A DNA stretch of 6,083 bases from positions 1-6,083 of the forward strand of contig CAMDLJ010000170.1 in the NCBI GenBank assembly GCA_945901665.1, in the 5' to 3' direction. Shown here piece after piece: positions 1 through 6,083 of this stretch. The position numbers and the translations under genes are program-made. Under the pieces are notes generated by a model. That model had not been told where the DNA came from. It did no database searches and was given only the letters and a program-made list of their open reading frames with translations. The stretch's first letter is position 1. Each line of letters starts with the position of its first letter. This DNA is from Bordetella parapertussis. GTDB taxonomy: Bacteria; Pseudomonadota; Gammaproteobacteria; Burkholderiales; Burkholderiaceae.

Positions 1-438
1 ACCCAAAACATCGGCCAATGCTTGGGCGCGGCCCAACTCGGCCACGATGAGCAAACGGCCTGCACTTTTGTAGGTGACCGTCGGCACCGGTTCGGCGTCC
101 GGCATCTGGGCCTGGGCCAGCAAAGCGGCGATTTTGGGCATGGCCTGGGACGACTCGCGGCCCCAGCCCGCCGTCTCACGGATGTTGACAAACTTCACCG
201 GAACCCAAGGCAAGGCGGGGTCTGCATCGCGCGCTTGTTGCGCCAAATCTTCAAACAAGCGCTTTTCTTGGGTGCAAGCCACCACCACAGACTCGCCGCC
301 TTTGAGGGCATGCAAAAAACCTTGGGCCTCGCGCCGGCACAAACTGCTGTGCACATGCAGGGTCTCATTGAGGCTTTGACCCAGCGCCTTGGCGTCCAAG
401 GGCATGGTCTGGTTGCAGTCGCAGATCAAGGTGGTCAT
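1..438 (-). CDS. Ferredoxin-like 4Fe-4S protein of the DUF3305/DUF3306 cluster, N-terminal part (3' end outside window)
   Basis: The frame opens at an ATG (438-436) and runs without a stop for 146 codons to the left edge. The protein begins MTTLICDCNQTMPLD. It has Cys6 and Cys8 as a CxC pair, Cys34 in HSSLCRRE, and Cys55 in VVVACTQEKRLFEDL. This matches my recollection of the N-terminus of the large 4Fe-4S-binding proteins (several hundred residues) that follow DUF3306 in proteobacterial formate dehydrogenase loci; their ferredoxin motifs lie further on and are not in this window. The four cysteines may bind a cluster or metal, which is inferred. Residues about 95-146 (RETAGWG, then an Ala-rich helix and a LLIVAELG strand) look like an alpha/beta domain. 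It starts 42 bases after DUF3306 with no clear Shine-Dalgarno. A possible role is carrying electrons or Fe-S units for formate dehydrogenase assembly. The name rests on recalled family and context, so certainty is moderate, but that it is a real gene is nearly sure. Confidence 0.8.
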   Translation of the reverse strand, partial: MTTLICDCNQTMPLDAKALGQSLNETLHVHSSLCRREAQGFLHALKGGESVVVACTQEKRLFEDLAQQARDADPALPWVPVKFVNIRETAGWGRESSQAMPKIAALLAQAQMPDAEPVPTVTYKSAGRLLIVAELGRAQALADVLG

Positions 439-480
439 GGCGGCGGATTGTGCATGACTGTGGCTTGGCACCCGGCCGGC

Positions 481-1221
481 CTAGGCCTTGGGTACGGGCA
501 CGGTGGCGCCGGACAAGCTGGCGTCAAGCGCGTGTGGGGCGCTGTCATCTGAGGCTTCGGCCGCTTCGCAGGCAACTGGAACCTGTGCGCTGGATGGCGC
601 TTCGATGATCGGCGAGTGCGCAGATTCGGGCACTGCCACGCTGTCAGACACAAGCGACACAGGCGTTTGAACATGGCCCTCAGCAGGCGCGCAAGCCAAT
701 GGCGCTTTGTCCTTGTCTTCCTCTTCAAACAGATTCAGAAATTTGGCCCCATTCATTTGCCGCAACATGGCCAGGGGCAAAGGATCGGGCTGGCTGTAAT
801 CGTCGATGTAAATGTCCATCCGGTCCATCACATTGAAGTGGGGGTCGGCAAACAGTTTTTTCATCGCGGCGTTTTTCACTTCGGGGGCCACACCCTGGCC
901 CATGAAAGGTCGAAAGTCTGACGCAGGCGTGAGGGCTTGTGTGTCGGCCATCTGCGGCGCTGGTGGTGGGCCGCTGGTGGCTGCGTTTGGCGCCAAGCTC
1001 GGATCAGGCGAATCATGCGCAGGCGCCGGAATTGGATTGACCAGGTCGCGTTGCGAGGCCCCAGGGTGTGACGTGCCAACACCCGTGTTTTGCGTTGCAC
1101 CACCAAGTGGGGCTGTGCCAGGAACCGGCAAAGCATTTGATGTGAGGGGCGCATCTGGCGTGCCAAGCCCTTGCAATGATTTGCGTTTTGACCAGCGCTG
1201 CAAAAAACCGTCTTCAGCCAT
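481..1221 (-). CDS. DUF3306 family protein of formate dehydrogenase loci
   Basis: This 246-residue protein begins 29 bases after DUF3305. It has the two DUF3306 hallmarks: an N-terminal FLQRWSKRK (6-14), and a conserved block at about 119-156 with KKLFADPHFNVMDRMDIYID followed by DYSQPDPLP and MLRQM. Between them (about 20-100) is a Pro/Ala/Ser/Thr-rich, probably disordered linker, and the tail after about 165 is also Ala/Ser/Pro/acid-rich and probably disordered. There are no transmembrane segments, and the two cysteines (177, 218) lie in the variable tail, so it is unlikely to hold a metal cluster itself. Two short conserved motifs joined by flexible linkers look like a scaffold or adaptor that docks on partners; that is inference. 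Function is unknown in the literature I can recall. The stop is a TAG at 483-481, and a 42-base gap leads to the ferredoxin-like gene. Confidence 0.88.
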   Translation of the reverse strand: MAEDGFLQRWSKRKSLQGLGTPDAPLTSNALPVPGTAPLGGATQNTGVGTSHPGASQRDLVNPIPAPAHDSPDPSLAPNAATSGPPPAPQMADTQALTPASDFRPFMGQGVAPEVKNAAMKKLFADPHFNVMDRMDIYIDDYSQPDPLPLAMLRQMNGAKFLNLFEEEDKDKAPLACAPAEGHVQTPVSLVSDSVAVPESAHSPIIEAPSSAQVPVACEAAEASDDSAPHALDASLSGATVPVPKA

Positions 1222-1250
1222 GGTGAGATATTAAGGCCTGAACCCAGGTG

Positions 1251-1796
1251 TCAAAGCTTGCGGTTTTTGTCGGTGGTGATCGACGCAGGGTTGCCAAAGC
1301 GGTCTTGCAGCCCGCGAAAGCTCTCCGGGCGTTGGCGTTTTTTGCCCTCAGCCACCCAATGGGTTTGGGTAAATTCGCTCATCCAAGCCAGCACTGCTTG
1401 CGGCGCAGGCACTTGGTCCACGCGCTCTTGGGCATCGAGCCAGCGCCCCGCATCGTGGTAACTCAAACTGACCATCACAGGCACGGCCACAGGTTCTTCG
1501 GCCAATGCGGCCTCTTCTTCCATGCGCCACAGCACAAACCAACAAGGTTGGGGCGAGGTGGCGTTGAGGTAATAGCCTTCGGCGTCATCTCGGAACAAGC
1601 CCACCTCAAAGCCTGTGTGCAGCCAAATTTGCACGTCATCGCTGTCGCGCAGCAAGCGTGCGGGCCCGCTGTGGGCCGGGTCTTGCAACACCACGTCGTG
1701 CAACACCCAGCGCCAAGCTTGCCACTTGGCCATGTCGCCAGGCACACGTTCGCGGCGCATCAAAACGCTGGTGGTGAGGTGGGTTGGGTTGATCAT
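1251..1796 (-). CDS. DUF3305 family protein of formate dehydrogenase loci
   Basis: This 181-residue protein starts 9 bases after the hydrolase stop. The N-terminal core shows the DUF3305 pattern: a short strand ending in MRRE (13-16), then tryptophan-rich W25, W28 and W30 (KWQAWRWVLHDVV), an IWLHTGFEVGLFRDDAEGYYLN stretch around 57-78, and PCWFVLWRMEE at 84-94. After it comes a helical part with YHDAGRWLDAQERVDQVP (113-130) and a basic tail (GKKRQRP, 151-157). There is no signal peptide or membrane segment, so it is cytoplasmic. DUF3305 proteins are known by their steady association with DUF3306 and formate dehydrogenase genes; no biochemical role is established to my knowledge. I infer an accessory or maturation role. 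The family core begins at about residue 10, so the ATG at 1796 fits, although no clear Shine-Dalgarno precedes it. Family assignment is by pattern and by the DUF3306 gene that follows. Confidence 0.85.
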   Translation of the reverse strand: MINPTHLTTSVLMRRERVPGDMAKWQAWRWVLHDVVLQDPAHSGPARLLRDSDDVQIWLHTGFEVGLFRDDAEGYYLNATSPQPCWFVLWRMEEEAALAEEPVAVPVMVSLSYHDAGRWLDAQERVDQVPAPQAVLAWMSEFTQTHWVAEGKKRQRPESFRGLQDRFGNPASITTDKNRKL

Positions 1797-1805
1797 GGGG
1801 AGTGG

Positions 1806-2705
1806 TCAACGCACATCGGCGTTGCTGGCCTGACCGGTTTTTAAAATTTGGCCAATGTGTTGCATGACCTCGCGCTCTTTGCCCCTGAAGCCATGCTCGG
1901 TGAAGGCCCGGCAGGGATGGCCTTGGAACCCACTGCCCCCATGCACGGTGACCAGCGGGACATTGAATTTTTGCGCCAACTTGGCAGCACCCGAATGGGT
2001 GGTCATCGGACAAGGATCGTTTTGGTGGTGCACAAAAGCTTGCACACCGGTGATTTGCCCGTAGTCAAAACCACCAAGCTCGCGGTAAGAATGCATGGCA
2101 TAGGGTTCGGTGATGGCCGCGGTGTGAATTGTTCCTGCATACACCCCTTTGCCATGCAAGGCCATGAAAGCGCTGGAAATGCTGCCCATGCTGGTGGACA
2201 CCAGCCACACCTTTTGAATGCTGGGCCATTGCTGGCGAACCACCTGGATCAAGGGCATCACATCGGTTTGCCGCTCCGGCGAGGCTTGGTATTTGGCCGT
2301 GCAAGCGTCACCACTGTCGCTGCGGCAATCGACCAGCAACATGGCAATGCGCTCATCGGCCAAGTGGCGTCGCGAGCGCACCAAAAAGTTCCCATCTAGG
2401 CGCGATGAGGTCATGCGCTGTTCGGCCACCACGGGCCGCAACACCGAGGGGTAACCAGGGATGAGGACAGCCAACACATCGGGGTTGGTTGTGCCGCTGC
2501 GCAGAGAAAAAACGCCTTCTTGACGCACGCCTGGCGATAACTCCACCGAGACCAGTTGTTCGGTTAAATTGTCCCAAGCGGCAGGTGTTTGCGCGCGCAA
2601 GCAGGGCGTCAACAGCAGCCACCACACACAGGCTGCACTCAGCACCGTTGCGAAAGGCGATCGTTTTTGGGGGTGGTGGCAGCGTGGCAATTGAATGGTG
2701 GACAT
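1806..2705 (-). CDS. Predicted secreted alpha/beta-hydrolase-like protein, substrate unknown
   Basis: This 299-residue protein starts 33 bases after fdsA. The N-terminus looks like a Sec signal peptide: basic residues around 14-15 (KR), a hydrophobic stretch at about 19-36, and a likely cut after LRA (Ala38/Gln39). Cys35 is preceded by Pro, so it is a poor lipobox. The mature part shows alpha/beta-hydrolase signs: a strand with an oxyanion-type loop (LIPGYP, 81-86), a nucleophile elbow VSTSMGS with Ser172 (a variant of GxSxG with Ser in place of the first Gly), a candidate acid Asp230 (HHQNDPC), and a candidate His271 (EHGF) or His263. Cys127, 135, 231 and 265 in the mature part could form disulfides, fitting a periplasmic or extracellular site. 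I do not recognise the precise family. It has no clear role in formate oxidation, and it separates fdsA from the DUF3305 block. No Shine-Dalgarno is seen, so the start is supported mainly by the signal peptide. Substrate and catalytic competence are unproven. Confidence 0.8.
   Translation of the reverse strand: MSTIQLPRCHHPQKRSPFATVLSAACVWWLLLTPCLRAQTPAAWDNLTEQLVSVELSPGVRQEGVFSLRSGTTNPDVLAVLIPGYPSVLRPVVAEQRMTSSRLDGNFLVRSRRHLADERIAMLLVDCRSDSGDACTAKYQASPERQTDVMPLIQVVRQQWPSIQKVWLVSTSMGSISSAFMALHGKGVYAGTIHTAAITEPYAMHSYRELGGFDYGQITGVQAFVHHQNDPCPMTTHSGAAKLAQKFNVPLVTVHGGSGFQGHPCRAFTEHGFRGKEREVMQHIGQILKTGQASNADVR
1807..1824 (-). other. Short inverted repeat over the hydrolase stop codon
   Basis: A perfect 6-bp stem (CAACGC / GCGTTG) with a 6-base loop covers the last codons and part of the stop of the hydrolase gene, about 11 bases before the DUF3305 ATG. 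No T-run follows, so it is not an intrinsic terminator. It could slightly affect translation start of the next gene or mRNA stability, but a stem this short also arises by chance. Confidence 0.3.
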
Positions 2706-2738
2706 GGCTAAAAGAATAAAAAGGCAAAGGTACGTTGG
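2706..2738 (-). other. 33-base gap between fdsA and the hydrolase gene; no clear signal
   Basis: The gap is richer in A and T than its surroundings, with pyrimidine runs on the transcribed strand (TTTGCCTTTTTATTC). There is no inverted repeat ahead of the T-run, so it does not look like an intrinsic terminator. There is no purine-rich ribosome-binding site close to the ATG at 2705. I see no convincing -35/-10 pair. Read-through from fdsA is the simplest view. Confidence 0.5.
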
Positions 2739-5573
2739 TCATCCGGTCAAACCGACAGGCGCGAGCGCTGGAACTCCCAACACTTGCACCGCACAAAACT
2801 TCAATTCGGGGATTTTGCCCACTGGGTCCAGGGCGGCGTTGGTGAGCAAATTGGCCGCCGCCTCTCGGTAAGCAAAAGGCAAAAATACCGTTCCCACGGG
2901 CGTGCCCTCGTCTTGGCGAACACGCACTTGCAACTCGCCACGGCGCGAGCACACCCGCACCATGTCCCCAGCTTGAACCCCCACGCGGTGCATATCGGCG
3001 CTGCACATCAACAAACTGGCTTCGGGTTCAATCGCGTCCAGCACCGCAGAGCGCCGCGTCATGCTGCCGGTGTGCCAATGCTCCAGTTGGCGCCCGGTGA
3101 TGAGCACAAACGGGTGCTCGGCATCTGGCAACTCATTGGCCGAGATGAGGTCCGCCGGCACCAAATGGACCCGCCCATCGGCGGTGGGGAAGTCGTGTTC
3201 AAACACCATGGCTTGGCCCGGGTCTTGGTCGCTCAAGCACGGGTAGGTGACACTGGACGCATCCGACACCCGTTGCCAAGAAATGCCTGCAATCACACCG
3301 TGCATGGCTTGGCGCATCTCTTCATACACCGCAGCCACGCCGGCATGGTCACCAGGGTAATGCCAGTGCAAACCCATGCGCTGGGCCAATTGTTGGATGA
3401 TCCACAAGTCCAGTTTGGCCTGCCCAGGCGGGGACAAAGCGGGTCGGCCCATTTGCACCATGCGATCGGTGTTGGTCACGGTGCCCATTTTTTCGGGCCA
3501 GGCGCTGGCGGACAAAACCACATCGGCCAGCCATGCCGTCTCGGTCAGAAAAATATCTTGCACCACCAAATGGTCCAGTGCCGCCAATGCGGCGCGGGCG
3601 TGGTTTAAGTCGGGGTCACTCATGGCCGGGTTCTCGCCCATGATGTACATGCCCCGCACCTTGTGGGGATCGGTGTCATCGGCCAGGGCTTTGTCCATGA
3701 TCTCCACCACGGTATAGCCCGCAACCGGGTCCAGCGCTTGGCCCCAAAATTTCTCAAACCATTGCAAGGCTTGGGGATCGCTGACCTGTTGGTAATTGGG
3801 CAGCATCATGGGAATGAGGCCTGCATCGCTGGCCCCTTGCACATTGTTTTGGCCTCGCAAAGGGTGCAGCCCGGTGCCGGGTCGGCCGATCTGGCCGGTG
3901 ATGCTGGTCAAAGCAATCAGGCAGCGCACGTTGTCGGTGCCATGCACATGCTGGCTCACGCCCATGCCCCACAACACCATCGCTGCGGGCGAATGGGCAA
4001 AGGCATGGGCCACCTCGCGCAAGGTGGCGGCATCGACGCCGCAAATGGGCGCCATGCGCTCGGGGGTGAAGGCCTGTACGTGCAATCGCAGCGCCGCATA
4101 GTCGCGGGTGCGCGCTTGCACAAAGGCCTGGTTCACCCAGCCTTCGGTGATGATGATGTGCAGCAAGGCGTTGAGCAAAGCCACATCGGTGTCGGGCTTG
4201 AACGCCAGATGGCGCCAGGCATGCCGGGCCAGGTCGGTGCGGCGCGGGTCCATCAACACCAAGCGCGCGCCCCGCTCTACCGCGTTTTTGATCCAGGTGG
4301 CCGCCACCGGGTGGTTGGCGCTGGGGTTGGCCCCAATGATCACGATCAATTCAGCCTGGGCCACATCGCGCACCGGGTTGCTCACCGCCCCCGACCCCAC
4401 CCCTTCAAGCAATGCCGCGACGCTGGAGGCATGGCACAGCCGGGTGCAGTGGTCGACGTTGTTGCTGCCAAAGCCGGTGCGCACCAACTTTTGGAACAGA
4501 TAGGCCTCTTCATTGCTGCCTTTGGCCGAACCAAAACCGGCCAGGCTTTTGGGCCCATATTGGCCGCGCAAGCGCATCCAACCCTGGGCCGCCACGTCCA
4601 AGGCCTCGTCCCACGTGGCGGGCCTGAACACCTCGGCCCAGCGCGAAGGGTCGCGGTTGAGGTCCAACGACTTGGGCACGCCAGGTTTGCGCACCCAAGG
4701 CGTGGTCAAGCGGTCGGGGTGGTGGGCGTAATCGAAACCAAAGCGGCCTTTGACGCACAACCGCTCCTCATTGGCAGGTCCCGCCCGGCCTTGCACTTTG
4801 ACAATGCGCTCCTCTTTCACATGGTAGGTGAGCAAACAACCCACGCCGCAAAATGGGCACACCGAGTCCACTTGGCGGTCCACCTGTTGGTCGCCCAACT
4901 GGGTCTTGGGGCTCAGTGCCCCTGTGGGGCAGGCTTGCACGCATTCGCCACAGGCCACACAGGTGCTCTCACCCATGGGGTCGGCCAGGTCAAACACAAT
5001 GCGCGATGCGCTGCCGCGACCTTGCACGCCAATGACTTGGTTGACCTGCACCTCACCACAGGCACGGACACAGCGGTCGCATTGGATACAGGCCGATAAA
5101 TCGACCGCCATTGCCGGGTGCGAATCATCGCGCCAAGCCACACCTGCGCTGTCTTGAGCAGTCGCAACGCGCAAAGCTTGCAAGGCAGGTCGAACGCTCA
5201 CGCCCATCACTTGGGCCCAGTGGCTGAGTTCTCCATGGGGCAAGCTGGCTTCTCCGCTGACCCATTGCACACCCGTATCGGGTCGATCTGCCAGCAACAA
5301 CTCCATCACCATGGCTCGGCTTTTTTGGGCCCGATCGCTGTCGGTGCGCACCACCATGCCCGCTTGGGGTGTGCGACAGCAACTCGCCGCCAAAGTTCGC
5401 TCGCCGTCGACTTCCACCACACAGGCGCGGCAGTTGCCGTCGGGCCGGTAACCTGGCTTGTGGCACAAATGGGGAATGTCCAAACCTTGCCGTTGGGCCA
5501 CTTCCCACAAGGTGTCACCCGCCTGGGCTTGCACCGGCTTGCCGTTGAGGTGAAAGTCGATGGCCTGGCTCAT
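2739..5573 (-). CDS. fdsA: NAD-linked formate dehydrogenase, alpha (catalytic, bis-MGD) subunit
   Basis: This 944-residue soluble catalytic subunit oxidises formate to CO2. In order: an N-terminal [2Fe-2S] ferredoxin domain (Cys37, 48, 51, 65); a two-cluster [4Fe-4S] ferredoxin region (Cys162/165/168/172 and Cys205/208/211/215); a molybdopterin-oxidoreductase [4Fe-4S] domain (Cys239, 242, 246, 273, with Lys275 just after); the bis-MGD catalytic body; and a C-terminal dinucleotide-binding domain from about residue 820 (TGRQLEHWHTGSMTRR). The metal ligand is Cys380 in DHCTRLCHASS (TGC at 4436-4434), followed by His381, so it is a Cys enzyme and not a Sec enzyme. Arg573 in HPLRGQNNVQGASD matches the conserved active-site Arg. 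There is no Tat signal, so it is cytoplasmic. The start at 5573 is chosen because the ATG overlaps the fdsB stop and the ferredoxin domain begins at once. An in-frame extension to 5717 is possible, but its 48 residues would lie inside fdsB and resemble nothing. Mo versus W cannot be told from sequence. Confidence 0.97.
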   Translation of the reverse strand: MSQAIDFHLNGKPVQAQAGDTLWEVAQRQGLDIPHLCHKPGYRPDGNCRACVVEVDGERTLAASCCRTPQAGMVVRTDSDRAQKSRAMVMELLLADRPDTGVQWVSGEASLPHGELSHWAQVMGVSVRPALQALRVATAQDSAGVAWRDDSHPAMAVDLSACIQCDRCVRACGEVQVNQVIGVQGRGSASRIVFDLADPMGESTCVACGECVQACPTGALSPKTQLGDQQVDRQVDSVCPFCGVGCLLTYHVKEERIVKVQGRAGPANEERLCVKGRFGFDYAHHPDRLTTPWVRKPGVPKSLDLNRDPSRWAEVFRPATWDEALDVAAQGWMRLRGQYGPKSLAGFGSAKGSNEEAYLFQKLVRTGFGSNNVDHCTRLCHASSVAALLEGVGSGAVSNPVRDVAQAELIVIIGANPSANHPVAATWIKNAVERGARLVLMDPRRTDLARHAWRHLAFKPDTDVALLNALLHIIITEGWVNQAFVQARTRDYAALRLHVQAFTPERMAPICGVDAATLREVAHAFAHSPAAMVLWGMGVSQHVHGTDNVRCLIALTSITGQIGRPGTGLHPLRGQNNVQGASDAGLIPMMLPNYQQVSDPQALQWFEKFWGQALDPVAGYTVVEIMDKALADDTDPHKVRGMYIMGENPAMSDPDLNHARAALAALDHLVVQDIFLTETAWLADVVLSASAWPEKMGTVTNTDRMVQMGRPALSPPGQAKLDLWIIQQLAQRMGLHWHYPGDHAGVAAVYEEMRQAMHGVIAGISWQRVSDASSVTYPCLSDQDPGQAMVFEHDFPTADGRVHLVPADLISANELPDAEHPFVLITGRQLEHWHTGSMTRRSAVLDAIEPEASLLMCSADMHRVGVQAGDMVRVCSRRGELQVRVRQDEGTPVGTVFLPFAYREAAANLLTNAALDPVGKIPELKFCAVQVLGVPALAPVGLTG
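5570..5573 (-). other. fdsB-fdsA stop/start overlap (ATGA)
   Basis: The fdsA ATG (5573-5571) shares bases with the fdsB TGA (5572-5570). No good Shine-Dalgarno sequence is visible just upstream, where the message reads GAGTTGGTCCC before the ATG. This suggests that fdsA translation is coupled to fdsB by terminating ribosomes, which would help keep the two subunits in balance. The overlap is seen directly; the coupling is inferred. Confidence 0.85.
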
Positions 5574-6083
5574 GGGACCAACTCTGGGCCCGCGCCCACC
5601 TCGTGCGGGAAATAACGCAACACACAGGCAATCGGGTTGGGCGCGGCTTGGCCCAAACCACAAATGGACGCGTCGCCCATCACCTGCGCCAGGTCTTGCA
5701 AGGTATGGGCGTCCCACACAGGGGCTTGCATCAAAGCGGCCGATTTTTCAGTGCCGACCCGGCAAGGGGTGCATTGGCCGCAGCTTTCATCGGCGAAAAA
5801 TTGCATCACATTCAAAGCCGCATCACGGGCCTGGTCTTGGTGGCCCAAGACCACGATGGCCGCCGATCCAATGAAGCAACCATGGGCTTGCAAGGTGTCA
5901 AAGTCCAGTGGCACATTGGCCAAACGCGCCGGCAAAATACCGCCAGAGACACCACCCGGCAAATACGCATACAAAGTGTGGCCTGGGGCCATGCCGCCAC
6001 AGTGTTCGTCAATCAACTCCTGCAATGTGATGCCAGCAGGTGCGAGCTTGACACCGGGCTCACGCACGCGCCCGCTGACGCTG
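5570..6083 (-). CDS. fdsB: NAD-linked formate dehydrogenase, beta (diaphorase) subunit, C-terminal part (5' end outside window)
   Basis: The open frame enters from the right edge (first full codon at 6082) and gives 170 residues before a TGA at 5572-5570. It is the C-terminal third or so of a NuoF/51-kDa-type subunit, which takes electrons from the catalytic subunit and reduces NAD+ through FMN; the FMN and NAD sites would lie upstream, off the window. Visible first is an SLBB-like segment (visible residues about 1-60, with LPGGVSGGILP at 41-51). Next comes the cluster-binding region ESCGQCTPCRVG, with Cys101, 104 and 107, and Cys141 in SICGLGQAAPNP, the four ligands of the N3-type [4Fe-4S] cluster. 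The protein stops soon after that motif, as FdsB proteins do, unlike some NuoF proteins with extra C-terminal domains. A GTG at 6067-6065 is an internal Val codon, not the start. The stop overlaps the fdsA start. A plain NADH dehydrogenase subunit is less likely because fdsA follows directly. Confidence 0.95.
   Translation of the reverse strand, partial: SVSGRVREPGVKLAPAGITLQELIDEHCGGMAPGHTLYAYLPGGVSGGILPARLANVPLDFDTLQAHGCFIGSAAIVVLGHQDQARDAALNVMQFFADESCGQCTPCRVGTEKSAALMQAPVWDAHTLQDLAQVMGDASICGLGQAAPNPIACVLRYFPHEVGAGPELVP

Noticed and set aside
22..552. Plus-strand open frame of 176 codons at the left edge
   Set aside because: It is antisense to the ferredoxin-like gene and the end of DUF3306, both supported by family motifs; its protein is low-complexity and unrecognised.
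435..728. Minus-strand frame of 97 codons ending in an ATGA overlap with the ferredoxin-like start
   Set aside because: It is another frame of the DUF3306 tail, very rich in Arg and Pro, with no family resemblance; the neat overlap looks accidental.
1807..1824. Intrinsic terminator after the hydrolase gene
   Set aside because: The stem is only 6 bp with no T-run after it, and the next gene starts about 11 bases later on the same strand.
2601..2603. Lipoprotein signal (Cys35) in the hydrolase
   Set aside because: The residues before the Cys are L-T-P; Pro just before the Cys does not fit a lipobox, and a Sec type I cut after Ala38 is a better match.
2353..3006. Minus-strand frame of 217 codons across the fdsA-hydrolase junction
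   Set aside because: It overlaps both the conserved FdsA C-terminus and the hydrolase signal peptide in another frame and is Arg/Gly/Ala-rich shadow sequence.
4434..4436. Possible selenocysteine at the FDH active site
   Set aside because: The codon is TGC (Cys), not TGA, so no selenocysteine insertion is needed.
3663..5099. Long open frame of 478 codons on the plus strand opposite fdsA
   Set aside because: It lies wholly antisense to a well-supported catalytic subunit, is rich in His, Gly, Ala and Gln as expected of a GC-rich shadow frame, and shows no recognisable domain.
5574..5717. Longer fdsA starting 48 codons upstream
   Set aside because: The extension lies inside fdsB in another frame, resembles no domain, and the internal ATG overlapping the fdsB stop is directly followed by the ferredoxin domain.

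Overview
All six genes I can support lie on the minus strand, head to tail with short gaps, so transcription runs from the right edge to the left edge. The GC-rich coding, frequent TTG/CAA codons, and the combination of an fds-type formate dehydrogenase with DUF3305/DUF3306 partners suggest a betaproteobacterium, probably Burkholderiales and perhaps Comamonadaceae. That placement rests on gene content and general style only; there is no rRNA or other marker here.

In transcription order: (1) 6082-5570, the C-terminal 170 residues of the NuoF-like diaphorase subunit of soluble NAD-linked formate dehydrogenase (fdsB), cut by the window edge. (2) 5573-2739, the complete molybdopterin catalytic subunit (fdsA, 944 aa), overlapping fdsB by an ATGA. 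(3) 2705-1806, a predicted secreted alpha/beta-hydrolase-like protein of unknown substrate. (4) 1796-1251, a DUF3305 protein. (5) 1221-481, a DUF3306 protein. (6) 438-1, the N-terminal 146 residues of a cysteine-containing protein of the ferredoxin-like type that usually follows DUF3306, cut by the left edge.

How they fit together: FdsA oxidises formate to CO2 at a bis-MGD molybdenum (or tungsten) centre with Cys380 as metal ligand. Electrons pass through Fe-S clusters in FdsA and FdsB to FMN and NAD+. The DUF3305, DUF3306 and ferredoxin-like genes are known as a set found in formate dehydrogenase loci, often beside TorD-type chaperones and a Tat-exported formate dehydrogenase; an assembly or electron-transfer role is inferred and not proven. 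The window therefore seems to be the joint between a cytoplasmic NAD-linked FDH operon and the accessory block of formate metabolism, with an exported hydrolase inserted at the joint. The usual fdsC and fdsD genes are not found directly after fdsA.

There is no tRNA, rRNA, CRISPR array, insertion sequence or convincing terminator. No non-coding gap exceeds 42 bases. I did not find strong evidence of an undescribed system; the exported hydrolase and the poorly characterised DUF3305/DUF3306/ferredoxin set are the parts most worth following up.
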